A stretch of DNA of 64,000 nucleotides from Rhizobium redzepovicii (GTDB lineage Bacteria > Pseudomonadota > Alphaproteobacteria > Rhizobiales > Rhizobiaceae): positions 186,001 through 250,000 of the forward strand of contig NZ_JAILYH010000007.1 in NCBI RefSeq assembly GCF_019793435.1, in the 5' to 3' direction. The translations under genes were made by a program, and so were the position numbers. The notes below the pieces were generated by a model. That model did not search any database, was not told the origin of the DNA, and was given only the letters and a program-made list of their open reading frames with translations. Shown one piece after another: positions 19,862 to 28,995 of this stretch. Position 1 is the stretch's first letter, and every line of letters begins with the position of its first letter.

Positions 19862-19885
19862 CCGGCTGCTCACCATGGCAGCCGG
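19862..19885 (+). terminator. Hairpin between dnaK and dnaJ
   Basis: An 8-bp perfect stem CCGGCTGC/GCAGCCGG with an 8-nt loop and no T-run. It is more likely an mRNA-stability or partial-attenuation hairpin that lowers dnaJ relative to dnaK than a full terminator. Confidence 0.5.
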
Positions 19886-19912
19886 AAATCCATTTCCGGG
19901 GTTTAATCCTTA

Positions 19913-21043
19913 ATGGCAAAAGCGGACTTTTACGAAACTCTGGGTGTAGCCAAGACGGCGGATGAGAAAGAGCTGAAGAGCGCCTTCCGCAAACTGGCGA
20001 TGAAATTCCATCCGGACAAGAACCCGGATGACAAGGACGCCGAACGCAAGTTCAAGGAAATCAACGAAGCCTACGAGATGCTCAAGGACCCGCAGAAGCG
20101 GGCCGCCTATGATCGTTATGGTCATGCGGCGTTCGAGCATGGCGGCATGGGCGGCGGTGGCGGCGGCGGATTTGCCGGCGGCGGCTTCTCCGACATCTTC
20201 GAGGATATTTTTGGCGAGATGATGGGTGGCGGTCGTGCGCGCCAGCGCTCATCGGGCGGCCGCGAACGCGGCGCCGATCTTCGCTATAACATGGAAATCA
20301 CGCTGGAAGAGGCTTTCTCCGGCAAGACGGCGCAGATCCGCGTTCCCACCTCGATCACCTGCGACGTCTGTTCGGGTTCGGGCGCCAAGCCCGGCACGCA
20401 GCCGAAGAATTGCGGCACCTGCCAGGGAAGTGGGCGCGTGCGCGCCGCACAGGGCTTCTTCTCGATCGAGCGGACCTGTCCGACCTGCCACGGCCGCGGC
20501 CAGATCATTCCCGATCCCTGCCCGAAGTGTCACGGCCAGGGCCGGGTGACGGAAGAGCGCTCGCTCTCGGTCAATATCCCGGCCGGCATCGAGGACGGTA
20601 CCCGCATCCGCCTGCAGGGCGAAGGCGAAGCCGGCGCCCGCGGCGGACCGGCAGGCGACCTTTATATCTTCCTGTCGGTGAAGCCGCATGAATTCTACCA
20701 GCGCGACGGCGCCGATCTCTATTGCGCCGTTCCGATCTCGATGACGACGGCTGCTCTCGGCGGCACCTTCGACGTGGCGACGCTCGACGGCACCAAGTCG
20801 CGCGTCAGCGTGCCCGAAGGCACGCAGGCGGGCAAACAGTTCCGCCTGAAAAGCAAGGGCATGCCGGTGCTGCGTTCGGCGCAGACAGGCGATCTCTACA
20901 TCCAGATCCAGATCGAGACACCGCAAAAGCTGACCAAGCGCCAGCGCGAGCTGCTGCAGGAATTCGAGCAGCTGTCCTCCAAGGAGAACAATCCCGAATC
21001 GACCGGCTTCTTCGCCCGGATGAAGGAATTCTTCGAAGGCTGA
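19913..21043 (+). CDS. dnaJ: Chaperone DnaJ (Hsp40)
   Basis: The co-chaperone that delivers clients to DnaK and stimulates its ATPase. The protein has 376 residues. The J domain has the essential HPD in KFHPDKN (residues about 33–35), then a Gly/Phe-rich linker (about 75–105). Four zinc-binding repeats follow: [24 protein letters not shown] and CPKCHGQG. Two client-binding beta domains and a short C-terminal dimerisation helix complete the protein. It sits directly after dnaK, as usual in alphaproteobacteria, and is followed by a terminator. Confidence 0.98.
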   Translation: MAKADFYETLGVAKTADEKELKSAFRKLAMKFHPDKNPDDKDAERKFKEINEAYEMLKDPQKRAAYDRYGHAAFEHGGMGGGGGGGFAGGGFSDIFEDIFGEMMGGGRARQRSSGGRERGADLRYNMEITLEEAFSGKTAQIRVPTSITCDVCSGSGAKPGTQPKNCGTCQGSGRVRAAQGFFSIERTCPTCHGRGQIIPDPCPKCHGQGRVTEERSLSVNIPAGIEDGTRIRLQGEGEAGARGGPAGDLYIFLSVKPHEFYQRDGADLYCAVPISMTTAALGGTFDVATLDGTKSRVSVPEGTQAGKQFRLKSKGMPVLRSAQTGDLYIQIQIETPQKLTKRQRELLQEFEQLSSKENNPESTGFFARMKEFFEG

Positions 21044-21067
21044 GACGCGATCGATTAGAGCATCTCG

Positions 21068-21099
21068 AAAGCCGGGGACCGAAACGTTTCCGGCTTTTT
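21068..21099 (+). terminator. dnaJ terminator
   Basis: AAAGCCGG and CCGGCTTT frame an inner palindrome GAAACGTTTC, and the stem runs into a T-run (TTTTTC). It lies 25 bp past the dnaJ stop. Confidence 0.8.
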
Positions 21100-21358
21100 C
21101 GTTTCAGCGGATCCCGATTTGAGACATTTGCCGTTCGACGCCGCCAGTTTGTCCCAGATCGGCACGGCGATGGGTCGGCTCATGACTTGCGTTAACGCAG
21201 CCGCGTGATGCCGCTTGCAAGTTTTCCAAATGAATTCAGTCTCTGCCGTCAGCGCATAAGCCCGAAAATCGGAATCGATATCCGGAAAGGATTAGGCGCG
21301 GAATCAAACAACAGAGCGTCCTCAGACGCGCGGGACAATCAAACCAAGGGTATCTGCC
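21100..21358. other. Intergenic region, no supported gene
   Basis: No convincing open frame or RNA gene is seen. It contains a 12-bp palindrome TGCGTTAACGCA near 21188 and should hold the promoter of the small gene that follows. Confidence 0.5.
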
Positions 21359-21559
21359 ATGGCGCCAGCCTTTTCCTCTCAGTCCGAAGACGTCGACGTT
21401 CTCGCCGGCGCCATCTACACATGGTGCGCCGAGCGCAACATCAAGCTTCGCAGCCAGCAGGGCCTTTCCATCGCCAGCATCGCGATCGACCTCTATCACG
21501 CGGGCCACCAGACGCAGGACGAGCTGCTGACGGCGCTGCACGAATGCGAGATCCACTGA
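21359..21559 (+). CDS. Small conserved-looking hypothetical protein
   Basis: A 66-residue soluble protein (MAPAFSSQSEDVDVLAG...) with two amphipathic helical stretches separated by RSQQGLSIAS, and a His/Glu-rich end. AAGGG lies 9 nt upstream of the ATG. Amino-acid composition and third-position GC are those of a true gene. It has no membrane segment or known motif. It converges on the XRE regulator gene, with about 50 bp between stops. Function unknown; no context suggests one. Confidence 0.65.
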   Translation: MAPAFSSQSEDVDVLAGAIYTWCAERNIKLRSQQGLSIASIAIDLYHAGHQTQDELLTALHECEIH

Positions 21560-21606
21560 ACGCAGCGTGCGGACCGTGAACGAGCGCGCTATCCCGCTCG
21601 GCGAGA

Positions 21607-21972
21607 TCAGGCGGCGTTTTCGGCTGTTTCCCCACTCATGATCGTGACGATGGTCTTGACCGCTTCCTTGCCGGCCGATGAGTTCAGTCTGTCGTAGCTC
21701 AGCGCAAGCGCATAGGCGTCGGGGCTGAGTTCGATACGGCTGCCGAATTGCGACATGCCGGCTCCCTCGAAGAGAGCGGAGATCTCGACATCGAGAAAAA
21801 CTGCGATCTGATGCAGCTTGCTGGCGGAAACGCGGTTCGTCCCTTTTTCGTATTTCTGAATCTGCTGGAACGTCAGTCCGAGTGCTTCGCCAAGCTCGAG
21901 CTGGGACACACGGCGAAGGGCGCGAAACTGCCTTACGTTGCGACCAACGATAATATCAACCGGATCTGGCAC
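21607..21972 (-). CDS. XRE-family helix-turn-helix regulator
   Basis: A 121-residue Cro/CI-type DNA-binding protein. The helix-turn-helix occupies residues about 10–65 (VSQLELGEALGLTFQQIQKYEKG, then RVSASKLHQIAVFL). A short C-terminal region of about 50 residues has no known domain and could mediate dimerisation. Rhizobia carry many such short XRE proteins of unknown target. No phage or toxin gene lies next to it, so this is not obviously an immunity repressor. Its promoter must lie in the AT-richer gap before recF, shared divergently. Confidence 0.88.
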   Translation of the reverse strand: MPDPVDIIVGRNVRQFRALRRVSQLELGEALGLTFQQIQKYEKGTNRVSASKLHQIAVFLDVEISALFEGAGMSQFGSRIELSPDAYALALSYDRLNSSAGKEAVKTIVTIMSGETAENAA

Positions 21973-22346
21973 TTCATCACTCTCTGATACCTATACACTT
22001 CGTTTACCATATCGGTTTCAGAGGATAACTCAACCCTGCAGTTGCAAAATTCAACCAACTTTTTTGGGCTTCACGTAACGTCAGTTGGTCGAGGCGATTG
22101 TGGCAGAACCCCGCGTATACCGGGTTCGCAGACACTGAAGAAGGCTGCCGGCCATAGCGCCCGTCCGACACCGGAACGTCCTTCCCTAGGTTGTATTTTC
22201 ATTGAGAATTTGGTTCTGCGCTGCATCGTGCCTGATGCTCATCCCGCACCGAGGGCAGCACCAATGAGCCATGTCAGCGAAGCTGCGAGCCTTGCCATCA
22301 ACGCCGCTTGGGCTTAGCTGTCACGCTTCACGATTCCGGACATTCG
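21973..22346. other. Divergent intergenic region between the XRE gene and recF
   Basis: A 374-bp stretch with no gene I can support. One 91-codon + frame has biased composition and no ribosome site. Promoters for both flanking genes are expected here. No terminator or clear repeat is seen. Confidence 0.55.
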
Positions 22347-23471
22347 ATGCCGCACAAGGTTGCTCTTTCCCGCCTGAAGCTGACAGACTTCCGCAATTAT
22401 GCGGCGGCGGCCCTTGCCCTTGACGGCCGGCACGCCGTGCTGACGGGAGATAACGGCGCCGGCAAGACCAATCTCATGGAGGCGGTCTCGCTGCTTTCGC
22501 CCGGCCGGGGACTGCGCCGTGCTGCCTATGGCGACATTACCCGCGTCGGTGCAGCCGGTGGTTTTTCTATCTTCGCCGCGCTCGACGGCATGGAAGGCGA
22601 AGTCGAAATCGGCACCGGTATCGAAACGGGCGAGGAAACCACGGCCCGCAGGCTACGAATTAACGGTACCCCGGCCAAGACCGCCGACGAACTCACCGAC
22701 CATCTGCGGCTTCTCTGGCTGACACCGGCGATGGACGGCCTCTTTACCGGCGCCTCCTCCGACCGGCGCCGCTTTCTCGACCGGCTGGTGCTGTCGCTCG
22801 ATCCCGCCCATGGCCGCCGCGCCAGCGATTTCGAGCGTGCCATGCGCAGCCGCAACAAATTGCTGGATGAGGGCCGCTTCGACCCCTCCTGGCTTACCGG
22901 CATCGAGGAACAGATGGCGAGCCTCGGCATCGCCATGGCGCTCGCCCGGCAGGAGATGCTCGGCCTGCTGACCCGGCTGATCGAGGAAACGCGCGAGACG
23001 TCACCCTTCCCTTCGGCATCGCTGCAGCTCTCCGGCTTCATGGACGGTCAGTTTTCGCGCCCCTCGGTCGACCTCGAGGACGATTATGCGGCCATGCTGG
23101 CGGAGAGCCGCTACCGCGACGCCGGCGCGGGGCGCACGCTTGACGGGCCGCATCGGGCCGATCTCATCGTGCATCACCGGGAAAAGGCGATGGAAGCGGA
23201 ACGCTGCTCCACCGGCGAGCAGAAAGCGCTGCTAGTCGGCATGGTGCTAGCGCATGCGCGCCTCGTCGGCAATCTCACCGGCCATGCGCCGATCCTGCTG
23301 CTCGACGAGATCGCCGCCCATCTCGACGAGGGCCGCCGCGCCGCGCTGTTCGACCTCATCGACGGGCTGGGCGGCCAGGCCTTCATGACCGGAACGGATC
23401 GCGCGATGTTTTCGGCGTTGGGCGACAGGGCGCAAGTCTTCACGGTGGCCGACGGAAAGGTATTCGAATGA
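22347..23471 (+). CDS. recF: DNA replication/repair protein RecF
   Basis: An SMC-like ATPase of 374 residues that, with RecO and RecR, loads RecA at single-strand gaps. Walker A GDNGAGKTN lies at residues about 36–44, the signature STGEQKALL near 288, and Walker B ILLLDEIAAHLD near 315. I start at the ATG giving MPHKVALSRLKL, since FRNY and the Walker box follow at family-typical distance; an ATG 39 bp upstream adds a non-conserved leader. The gene is not beside dnaA/dnaN here; it overlaps a moeB-like gene by 4 bp instead. recR, its partner, lies about 14 kb downstream. Confidence 0.96.
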   Translation: MPHKVALSRLKLTDFRNYAAAALALDGRHAVLTGDNGAGKTNLMEAVSLLSPGRGLRRAAYGDITRVGAAGGFSIFAALDGMEGEVEIGTGIETGEETTARRLRINGTPAKTADELTDHLRLLWLTPAMDGLFTGASSDRRRFLDRLVLSLDPAHGRRASDFERAMRSRNKLLDEGRFDPSWLTGIEEQMASLGIAMALARQEMLGLLTRLIEETRETSPFPSASLQLSGFMDGQFSRPSVDLEDDYAAMLAESRYRDAGAGRTLDGPHRADLIVHHREKAMEAERCSTGEQKALLVGMVLAHARLVGNLTGHAPILLLDEIAAHLDEGRRAALFDLIDGLGGQAFMTGTDRAMFSALGDRAQVFTVADGKVFE

Positions 23472-24292
23472 CGGAGGCGACTTTTCCCGGTATCGAGCGC
23501 CATGATAAGATCGGCGCCATGGAACCGCTCAGCCCCGACGAAATCGCCCGTTATCACCGTCACATCCTACTCCCCGAAATCGGCGGCGCGGGTCAGCAAA
23601 AGTTGAAAGCCGCTCGTGTGCTGGTGATCGGCGCAGGCGGCCTCGGTGCGCCCGTCCTGCAATATCTGGCCGCAGCCGGGATCGGCACGCTCGGTATCGT
23701 CGACGACGACCGGGTGTCGCTGTCGAACCTGCAGCGCCAGGTGATCCATGATTCCGGCACGATCGGCGAATTAAAGACGGAAAGTGCCGCCTTCGCCATC
23801 GCGAGGCTCAATCCGCATGTCCGGCTGATCCGCTTCGAGGAGCGCTTTTCCTCCGAGACCGCCTTCCGGCAACTGTCCGGCTTCGATCTGCTGATCGACG
23901 GCTCCGACAATTTCGACACGCGTTATGCCGCGGCCGATGCGGCTGAGGAAGCGCGCCTTCCGCTTGTCAGCGGCGCCGTCGGGCGGTTCGACGGCTCGCT
24001 GACGGTTCTCAAACCCTATGAGAGCGCCGAGGACGGGACGCCCAACCCTAGATATCGCGACCTTTTTCCGGAAGCGCCGCCGATGGGGCTCATTCCCGCC
24101 TGCGCCGAGGCCGGGGTCATCGGCGCGCTAACCGGCGTCATCGGCACGATGATGGCGATGGAGGCGATCAAGCTCGTCACCGGCACCGGCGAGCCGCTGA
24201 TCGGACGGCTGCTGCTCTATGACGCGCTCTCGGCCCGCTTCGACACGGTCCGCTATAAACGACGCCGAACAACGCAAAGACAGGCCGGATGA
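23468..24292 (+). CDS. moeB: MoeB/ThiF-family adenylyltransferase
   Basis: This 274-residue E1-like enzyme adenylates the C-terminal glycine of a small sulfur carrier (MoaD or ThiS) for molybdopterin or thiamine synthesis. The nucleotide site is VIGAGGLGAPVLQYLAAAGIG, followed by DDDRVSLSNLQRQ. The GSDNFDTR motif contacts ATP and magnesium. A cysteine in ACAEAGVIG is near the family catalytic position. The CxxC pairs of zinc-binding MoeB are not seen, as in several alphaproteobacterial versions. It overlaps both recF and the next gene by 4 bp. Whether it serves molybdopterin or thiamine cannot be told from this locus. Confidence 0.87.
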   Translation: MTEATFPGIERHDKIGAMEPLSPDEIARYHRHILLPEIGGAGQQKLKAARVLVIGAGGLGAPVLQYLAAAGIGTLGIVDDDRVSLSNLQRQVIHDSGTIGELKTESAAFAIARLNPHVRLIRFEERFSSETAFRQLSGFDLLIDGSDNFDTRYAAADAAEEARLPLVSGAVGRFDGSLTVLKPYESAEDGTPNPRYRDLFPEAPPMGLIPACAEAGVIGALTGVIGTMMAMEAIKLVTGTGEPLIGRLLLYDALSARFDTVRYKRRRTTQRQAG

Positions 24293-24777
24293 CGATTTTT
24301 CCTCTTGATCATAGTTTCACGCGCTGGGACGAGTTGCTCGCACTGATCCTCGCCGCCTTTGCTTCGATGAACGGCAGGATCGATCCGCCATCCTCGGCGC
24401 TGACGCTGACGGCGGAGTCGCTGGCCGAAAAGGCAAGAGCCGAGATCGGTCATGCCGCCGTCGATGAGGGAAAGCTGGTCGGCTGCCTGTTCCTGCGGCC
24501 GGAGGCCGATTGTCTCTATGTCGGCAAGCTCGCCGTTCTGCCTGAGGTCCAGGGCAAGGGCCTCGGCAAGCGGCTGCTGGCGATTGCCGAAGAAACGGCC
24601 GTAAGGCTCGGCCTTCCCGCTTTGCGGCTGGAGACGCGCATCGAGCTCACCGACAATCACGCCGTCTTCGCCGCCTGCGGATTTTCGAGAACCGCCGAGA
24701 AGGCGCATCCGGGCTTTGCCAGGACGACCTTCGTCGAGATGCGCAAGACCCTTGTGCCTCTAATCGAGGTCGTCTGA
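24289..24777 (+). CDS. GNAT-family N-acetyltransferase
   Basis: A 162-residue acetyl-CoA-dependent transferase. The GNAT core includes strand beta4 (LYVGKLAVLPEVQ) and the acetyl-CoA pyrophosphate loop GKGLGKRLL (residues about 88–96), then the LRLETRIELTDNHAVFAACGF segment typical of motif B. The start overlaps the upstream gene by ATGA, so it is co-translated with recF–moeB. The gene ends 12 bp before the convergent dehydrogenase stop. The acceptor substrate cannot be deduced; the family covers small molecules, antibiotics and protein N-termini. Confidence 0.87.
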   Translation: MTIFPLDHSFTRWDELLALILAAFASMNGRIDPPSSALTLTAESLAEKARAEIGHAAVDEGKLVGCLFLRPEADCLYVGKLAVLPEVQGKGLGKRLLAIAEETAVRLGLPALRLETRIELTDNHAVFAACGFSRTAEKAHPGFARTTFVEMRKTLVPLIEVV

Positions 24778-24789
24778 CTCAGCTCGGCT

Positions 24790-25791
24790 TCAGCGGCCGG
24801 GCAGCACCCGGTTCGGCGGCCTGTGACCGTCGATGAAGGTGCGGATATTGATGATGACCTTGTCGCCCATGTCGATGCGGCCCTCGATCGTCGCCGAACT
24901 CATATGCGGCAGCAGCACGACCTTGCCCTCATTGGCGAGCTTGACGAGCTTCGGATTGACGGCGGGCTCGTTTTCGAAGACGTCGAGGCCGGCGCCGGCG
25001 ATCCGACCCTCCCTCAACGACTTGATCAGCGCAGCTTCATCGACGACGTCGCCGCGCGCGGTGTTGACAAGATAGGCCGTCGGCTGCAGCAGCGCCAGCC
25101 GGCGCGCCGAGATCAGGTGGAAGGTTGCCGGAGTCGACGGGCAATTGACCGACACGATGTCGACGCGGGCGAGCATCTGGTCGAGACTTTCCCAATAGGT
25201 CGCTTCCAACTCGTCCTCGACGGCCGGATTGACGCGCTTGCGGTTGTGGTAGTGGATCGACAGGCCGAACGCCTTGGCGCGGCGGGCGACCGCCGTGCCG
25301 ATGCGGCCCATGCCGACGATGCCGATGCGCTTGCCGTGAATGCGCCGGCCGAGCATCCAGGTCGGAGACCAGCCGGCCCATTCGCCGGGCTTGTCGGTGA
25401 GCACACGCGCGCCTTCGCCGAGCCGCCTCGGAACCGCGAGAATGAGCGCCATCGTCATATCGGCGGTATCCTCGGTCAGGACGTTCGGCGTGTTGGTGAC
25501 GGTGATGCCCTTACGCGCCGCCGCCTCGACGTCGATATGGTCGGTGCCGTTGGAGAAGCTTGCAATCAGCTTCATCTGCGGCCCCGCCTGATCGATCAGC
25601 GCCGCATCGATGCGATCGGTGACGGTCGGCACCAGCACGTCGGCGGACTTGACCGCGGCGACGAGTTCGGGAACCGAACGCGGCGCGTCGTCGATGTTCA
25701 GCTCGGCGTCGAAGAGCTCGCGCATGCGGGTTTCGACGGCATCGGGCAGCTTGCGGGTGATGTAGACCTTCGGTTTTTTCTTCGCTGTCAT
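24790..25791 (-). CDS. D-2-hydroxyacid dehydrogenase (glyoxylate/hydroxypyruvate reductase-like)
   Basis: A 333-residue NAD(P)H-dependent enzyme that interconverts 2-oxo and D-2-hydroxy acids. The Rossmann motif is GIVGMGRIGTAVARRAKAFG (from about residue 155). The catalytic set follows: Arg in NTARGDVVDEAAL, Glu in DVFENEP and His in LLPHMSSAT. The N-terminal catalytic half begins KPKVYITRKLPDAVETRM, as in GyaR/GhrB-type glyoxylate reductases. It is transcribed alone and diverges from the SH3-domain gene. Substrate preference among glyoxylate, hydroxypyruvate and others is inferred only at family level. Confidence 0.9.
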   Translation of the reverse strand: MTAKKKPKVYITRKLPDAVETRMRELFDAELNIDDAPRSVPELVAAVKSADVLVPTVTDRIDAALIDQAGPQMKLIASFSNGTDHIDVEAAARKGITVTNTPNVLTEDTADMTMALILAVPRRLGEGARVLTDKPGEWAGWSPTWMLGRRIHGKRIGIVGMGRIGTAVARRAKAFGLSIHYHNRKRVNPAVEDELEATYWESLDQMLARVDIVSVNCPSTPATFHLISARRLALLQPTAYLVNTARGDVVDEAALIKSLREGRIAGAGLDVFENEPAVNPKLVKLANEGKVVLLPHMSSATIEGRIDMGDKVIINIRTFIDGHRPPNRVLPGR

Positions 25792-25975
25792 GGCTGGCTG
25801 TGGTGCCTTGTTCAGAGGTCTTTAACCAAGAGGGGTGATAATTTTCCCATCCGGGCATTTTCTACCAGACCCGCGCGCGAAGACAAACAAAACTCGCGGT
25901 GCAGCTGGGGAATGTCAGAGCCCGGACCGCGAGCAGGCCGGGCCTGCCCGCGAATTCGAGCAAACGGAAACTTCC

Positions 25976-26515
25976 ATGCGCAGCAAAGTCCTGAAGTCCT
26001 GCCTTGCCCTTGCCATCGCTCTGGCCGCATCCATGGGAACCGTCGAATTGGCCCATGCGCAGGCCGCCAAGGGGCCAAGCGGGCTGCCATTGCCGCGTTT
26101 CGTCACCCTGAAATCCAAGCGCGTCAACCTGCGCATCGGCCCGGGAACGGATTATGCCGTTTCGTGGATGTATCTGAAATCCGGATTGCCGGTGGAGATC
26201 ATTCAGGAATACGACAACTGGCGCCGCATCCGCGATGCCGACGGCACCGAAGGCTGGGTCAACCAGTCGCTGCTGTCAGGCCAGCGCGCGGCGATCGCCG
26301 CCCCGTGGATGAAGACGAAGGCCAAGGGCGTCTTCGTCAATCTGCGCCGCGAGGCGCAGCCCTCCGCGTCGATCGTCGCCAGGCTGGAACCCGGCGTGAT
26401 GCTGACGATCGGCGAATGCAACGGCGACTGGTGCCGCGCCGAAATCGACGGCGCCTCCGGCTGGGTGGCGCAGTCGGAAATCTGGGGCGCTTATCCCGGC
26501 GAAGCCTTCAAATAA
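25976..26515 (+). CDS. Secreted protein with two SH3b domains
   Basis: A 179-residue exported protein. The ATG gives MRSKVLKSCLALAIALAAS and a signal peptide cleaved after AHA-Q (near residue 28); longer in-frame starts lack this signal. Two bacterial SH3 domains follow: residues about 40–95 (KRVNLRIGPGTDYAV, GWVNQSLL) and 105–170 (FVNLRREAQPSASIV, GWVAQSEIWG). One disulfide is possible in ECNGDWCRA. Such tandem SH3b modules usually bind peptidoglycan or regulate cell-wall enzymes. The last 8 bp of the gene overlap the end of the adenosine kinase gene on the other strand. Confidence 0.87.
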   Translation: MRSKVLKSCLALAIALAASMGTVELAHAQAAKGPSGLPLPRFVTLKSKRVNLRIGPGTDYAVSWMYLKSGLPVEIIQEYDNWRRIRDADGTEGWVNQSLLSGQRAAIAAPWMKTKAKGVFVNLRREAQPSASIVARLEPGVMLTIGECNGDWCRAEIDGASGWVAQSEIWGAYPGEAFK

Positions 26516-27500
26516 GCCCAGCCTGCTTGGCGGCATCGGACAGCGAGGTCATTGGGCGCGGGCCGATCTGCTGGATAACGATGCCGGCTGCGAGGCAGCC
26601 GAGCTTGCCGCAATCCTCCAGAGAGCGTCCCTGCGTATAGCCATAGAGAAAGCCGGAGGCGAAGAGATCGCCGGCGCCCGTCGTATCGACGACTTCCCTG
26701 ATCCTGATCGCATCGACGTAATAACGCTCGCGGCCCTTCAGGATGACGGCGCCATCCTCGCTCATGGTCACGGCGGCGATCTTGCAATCGGCAGCGATCC
26801 TGTTCAGCGCCTCTTCGAAATCGTCGGTTTCATAAAGCGACAGCGCTTCCTGGCGATTGGCGAAGACGATATCGATCTTGCCGGAGCGCATCAGATCGAG
26901 GAACTCACCACGATAGCGGCCGACGCAGAAGCTGTCGGACAGCGTCATCGACACTTCCCGGCCGTTTTCATGGGCGATGCGGGCGCAATCGAGGATCGCT
27001 TCCTTGGCGCGCGGCGGATCCCAGAGATAACCTTCGAAATAGGTGACCTTGGCGTCGGCCACGACATCGGCCTCGACGTCCTCCGGCCCGAGCTCGACGC
27101 AGGCGCCGAGATAGGTGTTCATCGAACGTTCGCCGTCCTCGGTGACGAAGATCATCGAGCGTGCCGTCGGCGGGAACGTGCCCTTGGGCTTCGTCTGGTA
27201 GTGGACGCCCTGGGCGCGGATGTCGTGGGTGAAGATGTCGCCCAGCTGATCGGCGGCGACATTGCCGAAATAGGCGGCCTTGCCGCCGAGGTTGGCAACG
27301 CCCGCAGCCGTATTGCCGGCGCTGCCGCCGGAGGCTTCGAGCGCCGGCCCCATGCGCGAATACAACAGTTCGGCCCGTTCCGCATCGATGAGGTTCATCG
27401 CCGCCTTGGTGATCTGGTTGTCAATGAGGAACTGGTCGTCGCAACGGGCAATGATATCCACGATCGCGTTGCCGACTGTCAGAACATCGAATCTTGTCAT
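26508..27500 (-). CDS. Adenosine kinase (PfkB family)
   Basis: A 330-residue ribokinase-fold enzyme that phosphorylates adenosine to AMP with ATP. It starts MTRFDVLTVGNAIVDI; a longer open frame upstream has no family support. The Gly-rich substrate motif is SGGSAGNTAAGVANLGG (about residues 54–70), and the catalytic/anion-hole signature DTTGAGDLFASGFLYGY is near residue 270. Rhizobial proteins of this exact type are annotated adenosine kinase, though PfkB specificity is hard to call from sequence. It is monocistronic, and its upstream region is shared with a candidate sRNA on the other strand. Confidence 0.88.
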   Translation of the reverse strand: MTRFDVLTVGNAIVDIIARCDDQFLIDNQITKAAMNLIDAERAELLYSRMGPALEASGGSAGNTAAGVANLGGKAAYFGNVAADQLGDIFTHDIRAQGVHYQTKPKGTFPPTARSMIFVTEDGERSMNTYLGACVELGPEDVEADVVADAKVTYFEGYLWDPPRAKEAILDCARIAHENGREVSMTLSDSFCVGRYRGEFLDLMRSGKIDIVFANRQEALSLYETDDFEEALNRIAADCKIAAVTMSEDGAVILKGRERYYVDAIRIREVVDTTGAGDLFASGFLYGYTQGRSLEDCGKLGCLAAGIVIQQIGPRPMTSLSDAAKQAGLI

Positions 27501-27639
27501 GAAATGGGGAGTCCCGGATTTGTGATAGCCGGGGTTCGGTCTTAGCGAAATTTCCACGGTTTGGAAGGATAAATGGTGGATGGCGCATCTATTTCTTCGC
27601 AAAACTGCCGCTTGTTCGTCATGCCCCTGTCATTTTCGA

Positions 27640-27812
27640 AATCTAGACATAGTCGCGAGAAGACCGGCATGAGCAGCTTTCAGTTGCAGTCGGACGCACG
27701 AGGGATGAAACCCTCGATCTTACCGGCGCGATGCTGACCACGGATGAAATGGCAGCTTCGCGATCGCTCCGGCAAGGCCGGAGCGGAAAAGCGGGCTGTG
27801 CCCGCTTTTTTT
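27640..27812 (+). ncRNA. Candidate structured RNA ending in a strong terminator
   Basis: A textbook intrinsic terminator (GCGGGC/GCCCGC at 27791–27796/27800–27805, then seven T) ends a + strand transcript that contains no supported open frame. Two further perfect hairpins precede it: CGAGGG/CCCTCG near 27695–27712 and GCTCCGGC/GCCGGAGC near 27768–27786. It lies between the divergent adenosine kinase start and the AEC transporter gene, about 165 bp before the latter, so it could be an independent sRNA or a terminated leader. The 5' end is a guess. I do not assign it to a known family. Confidence 0.5.
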
Positions 27813-27975
27813 GTTTCTCGGATGCTGCAGGATCGGCGGCGATTGGTTTTTCAATCCAAGCCGTTTGCTGCTGCAGCATTGTCAAGTGCTGCATAATTTA
27901 TCCTAAAATCGATTCCGATTTACGGAATTATGCGGTAGAGGTGCGACACTCCCCCCGCGCAAAGCAGCCTCCCCC

Positions 27976-28923
27976 ATGTCAGCCATCATCCTCGACGTTC
28001 TTCCTATCTTCATCCTGATCCTCATCGGCTGGGTGATCGTCCGCAGCGGCTTGATGGCATCGAATGTCGGCGAAGCGCTCAGCGAATTCGTATTCAAGAT
28101 CGCCGTGCCGCTCTTACTCTTCCGCACCATTGCCGAGGCGGATTTTCACGGTGCCTCGCCTTTCCGGCTGTGGATCGTCTATTTCTCCGGCGTTGCCATT
28201 ACCTGGGCGACCGGCCATATCGCCGCCACGCGCCTCTTCGGCCGCGACGAGCGGATCGGCGTGCTGGCCGGCGTTTCCTCGGCTTTCGCCAATAATATCT
28301 TCATCGGCCTGCCGCTGGTCGAGCGCACCGTCGGCGACGAAGGGCTGGTGGCGCTGTCAATCCTGCTCGCCGTGCATCTGCCGGTGATGATGGTCGCCGG
28401 CACGGTGCTGATGGAGCATGCCGAGCGCAAGATCGCCGGCAAGAGCGATCGCAGCATGGTGCTGGTGCTTCGCCAGATCGCCGTTAATCTTGTGCGCAAC
28501 CCGTTGGTGATCGGGCTTGCGGCCGGCATGGCGATGCATCTTTCCGGCCTCAGCATGCCGGTAACGCTCGCCACTGTCGTCAAGCAGATCGCCGGCATTG
28601 CCGGCCCGGCAGCGCTGATCTCGCTCGGCATGGCGCTGGAGAAATACGGCATTTCCGGCAATCTCGGCATAGCAAGCGTCACATCGAGCTTGAAGCTGCT
28701 GCTGCTGCCCGGCTGCGTGTGGGCGGCGAGCCATCTCCTCGGCCTCAGCCCGGAATGGACGGCGGCGATCGTGCTGACGTCCTCGGTGCCTACAGGCGTC
28801 AACGCTTGGCTGATCGCCAACCGATTCGGTGTCGGCCATAGTATTGCTGCCTCGACGATCACCGTGACGACAGCGCTCGGCGCCATCACGGTTTCGCTCT
28901 GGGCCTATTTCCTGGGCGCCTGA
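27976..28923 (+). CDS. AEC-family membrane transporter
   Basis: A 315-residue inner-membrane protein of the auxin efflux carrier family, with about ten hydrophobic segments in two five-helix halves. The family's NIFIGLPLV segment is in the first half (near residue 110) and the TSSVPTGVNAW segment is in the second half (near residue 272). Bacterial members export or exchange malate, malonate and other organic anions. The ATG follows CCTCCCCC with no strong ribosome site, so the start is moderately certain. It is transcribed alone, after the candidate RNA and before the cytochrome c gene on the other strand. The substrate is unknown. Confidence 0.88.
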   Translation: MSAIILDVLPIFILILIGWVIVRSGLMASNVGEALSEFVFKIAVPLLLFRTIAEADFHGASPFRLWIVYFSGVAITWATGHIAATRLFGRDERIGVLAGVSSAFANNIFIGLPLVERTVGDEGLVALSILLAVHLPVMMVAGTVLMEHAERKIAGKSDRSMVLVLRQIAVNLVRNPLVIGLAAGMAMHLSGLSMPVTLATVVKQIAGIAGPAALISLGMALEKYGISGNLGIASVTSSLKLLLLPGCVWAASHLLGLSPEWTAAIVLTSSVPTGVNAWLIANRFGVGHSIAASTITVTTALGAITVSLWAYFLGA

Positions 28924-28943
28924 ACACTCTCCGCACAACAAAA

Positions 28944-28966
28944 AGCCCGGCGTCGCGGGCCGGGCT
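28944..28966 (-). terminator. Terminator of the cytochrome c gene (possibly bidirectional)
   Basis: The stem AGCCCGG/CCGGGCT has a 9-nt loop. On the minus strand it runs into TTTTTGTTG, a good T-run, about 30 nt past the cytochrome stop. On the + strand the tail is CTCTCTG, which is weaker, but it could also end the AEC transcript. Confidence 0.8.
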
Positions 28967-28995
28967 CTCTGCGAGGTGCGCTTGTTGCGTCCGCG

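Noticed and set aside
22042-22317. 91-codon + frame before recF
   Set aside because: It has no ribosome site and no coding-like composition, and it lies where the divergent promoters are expected.
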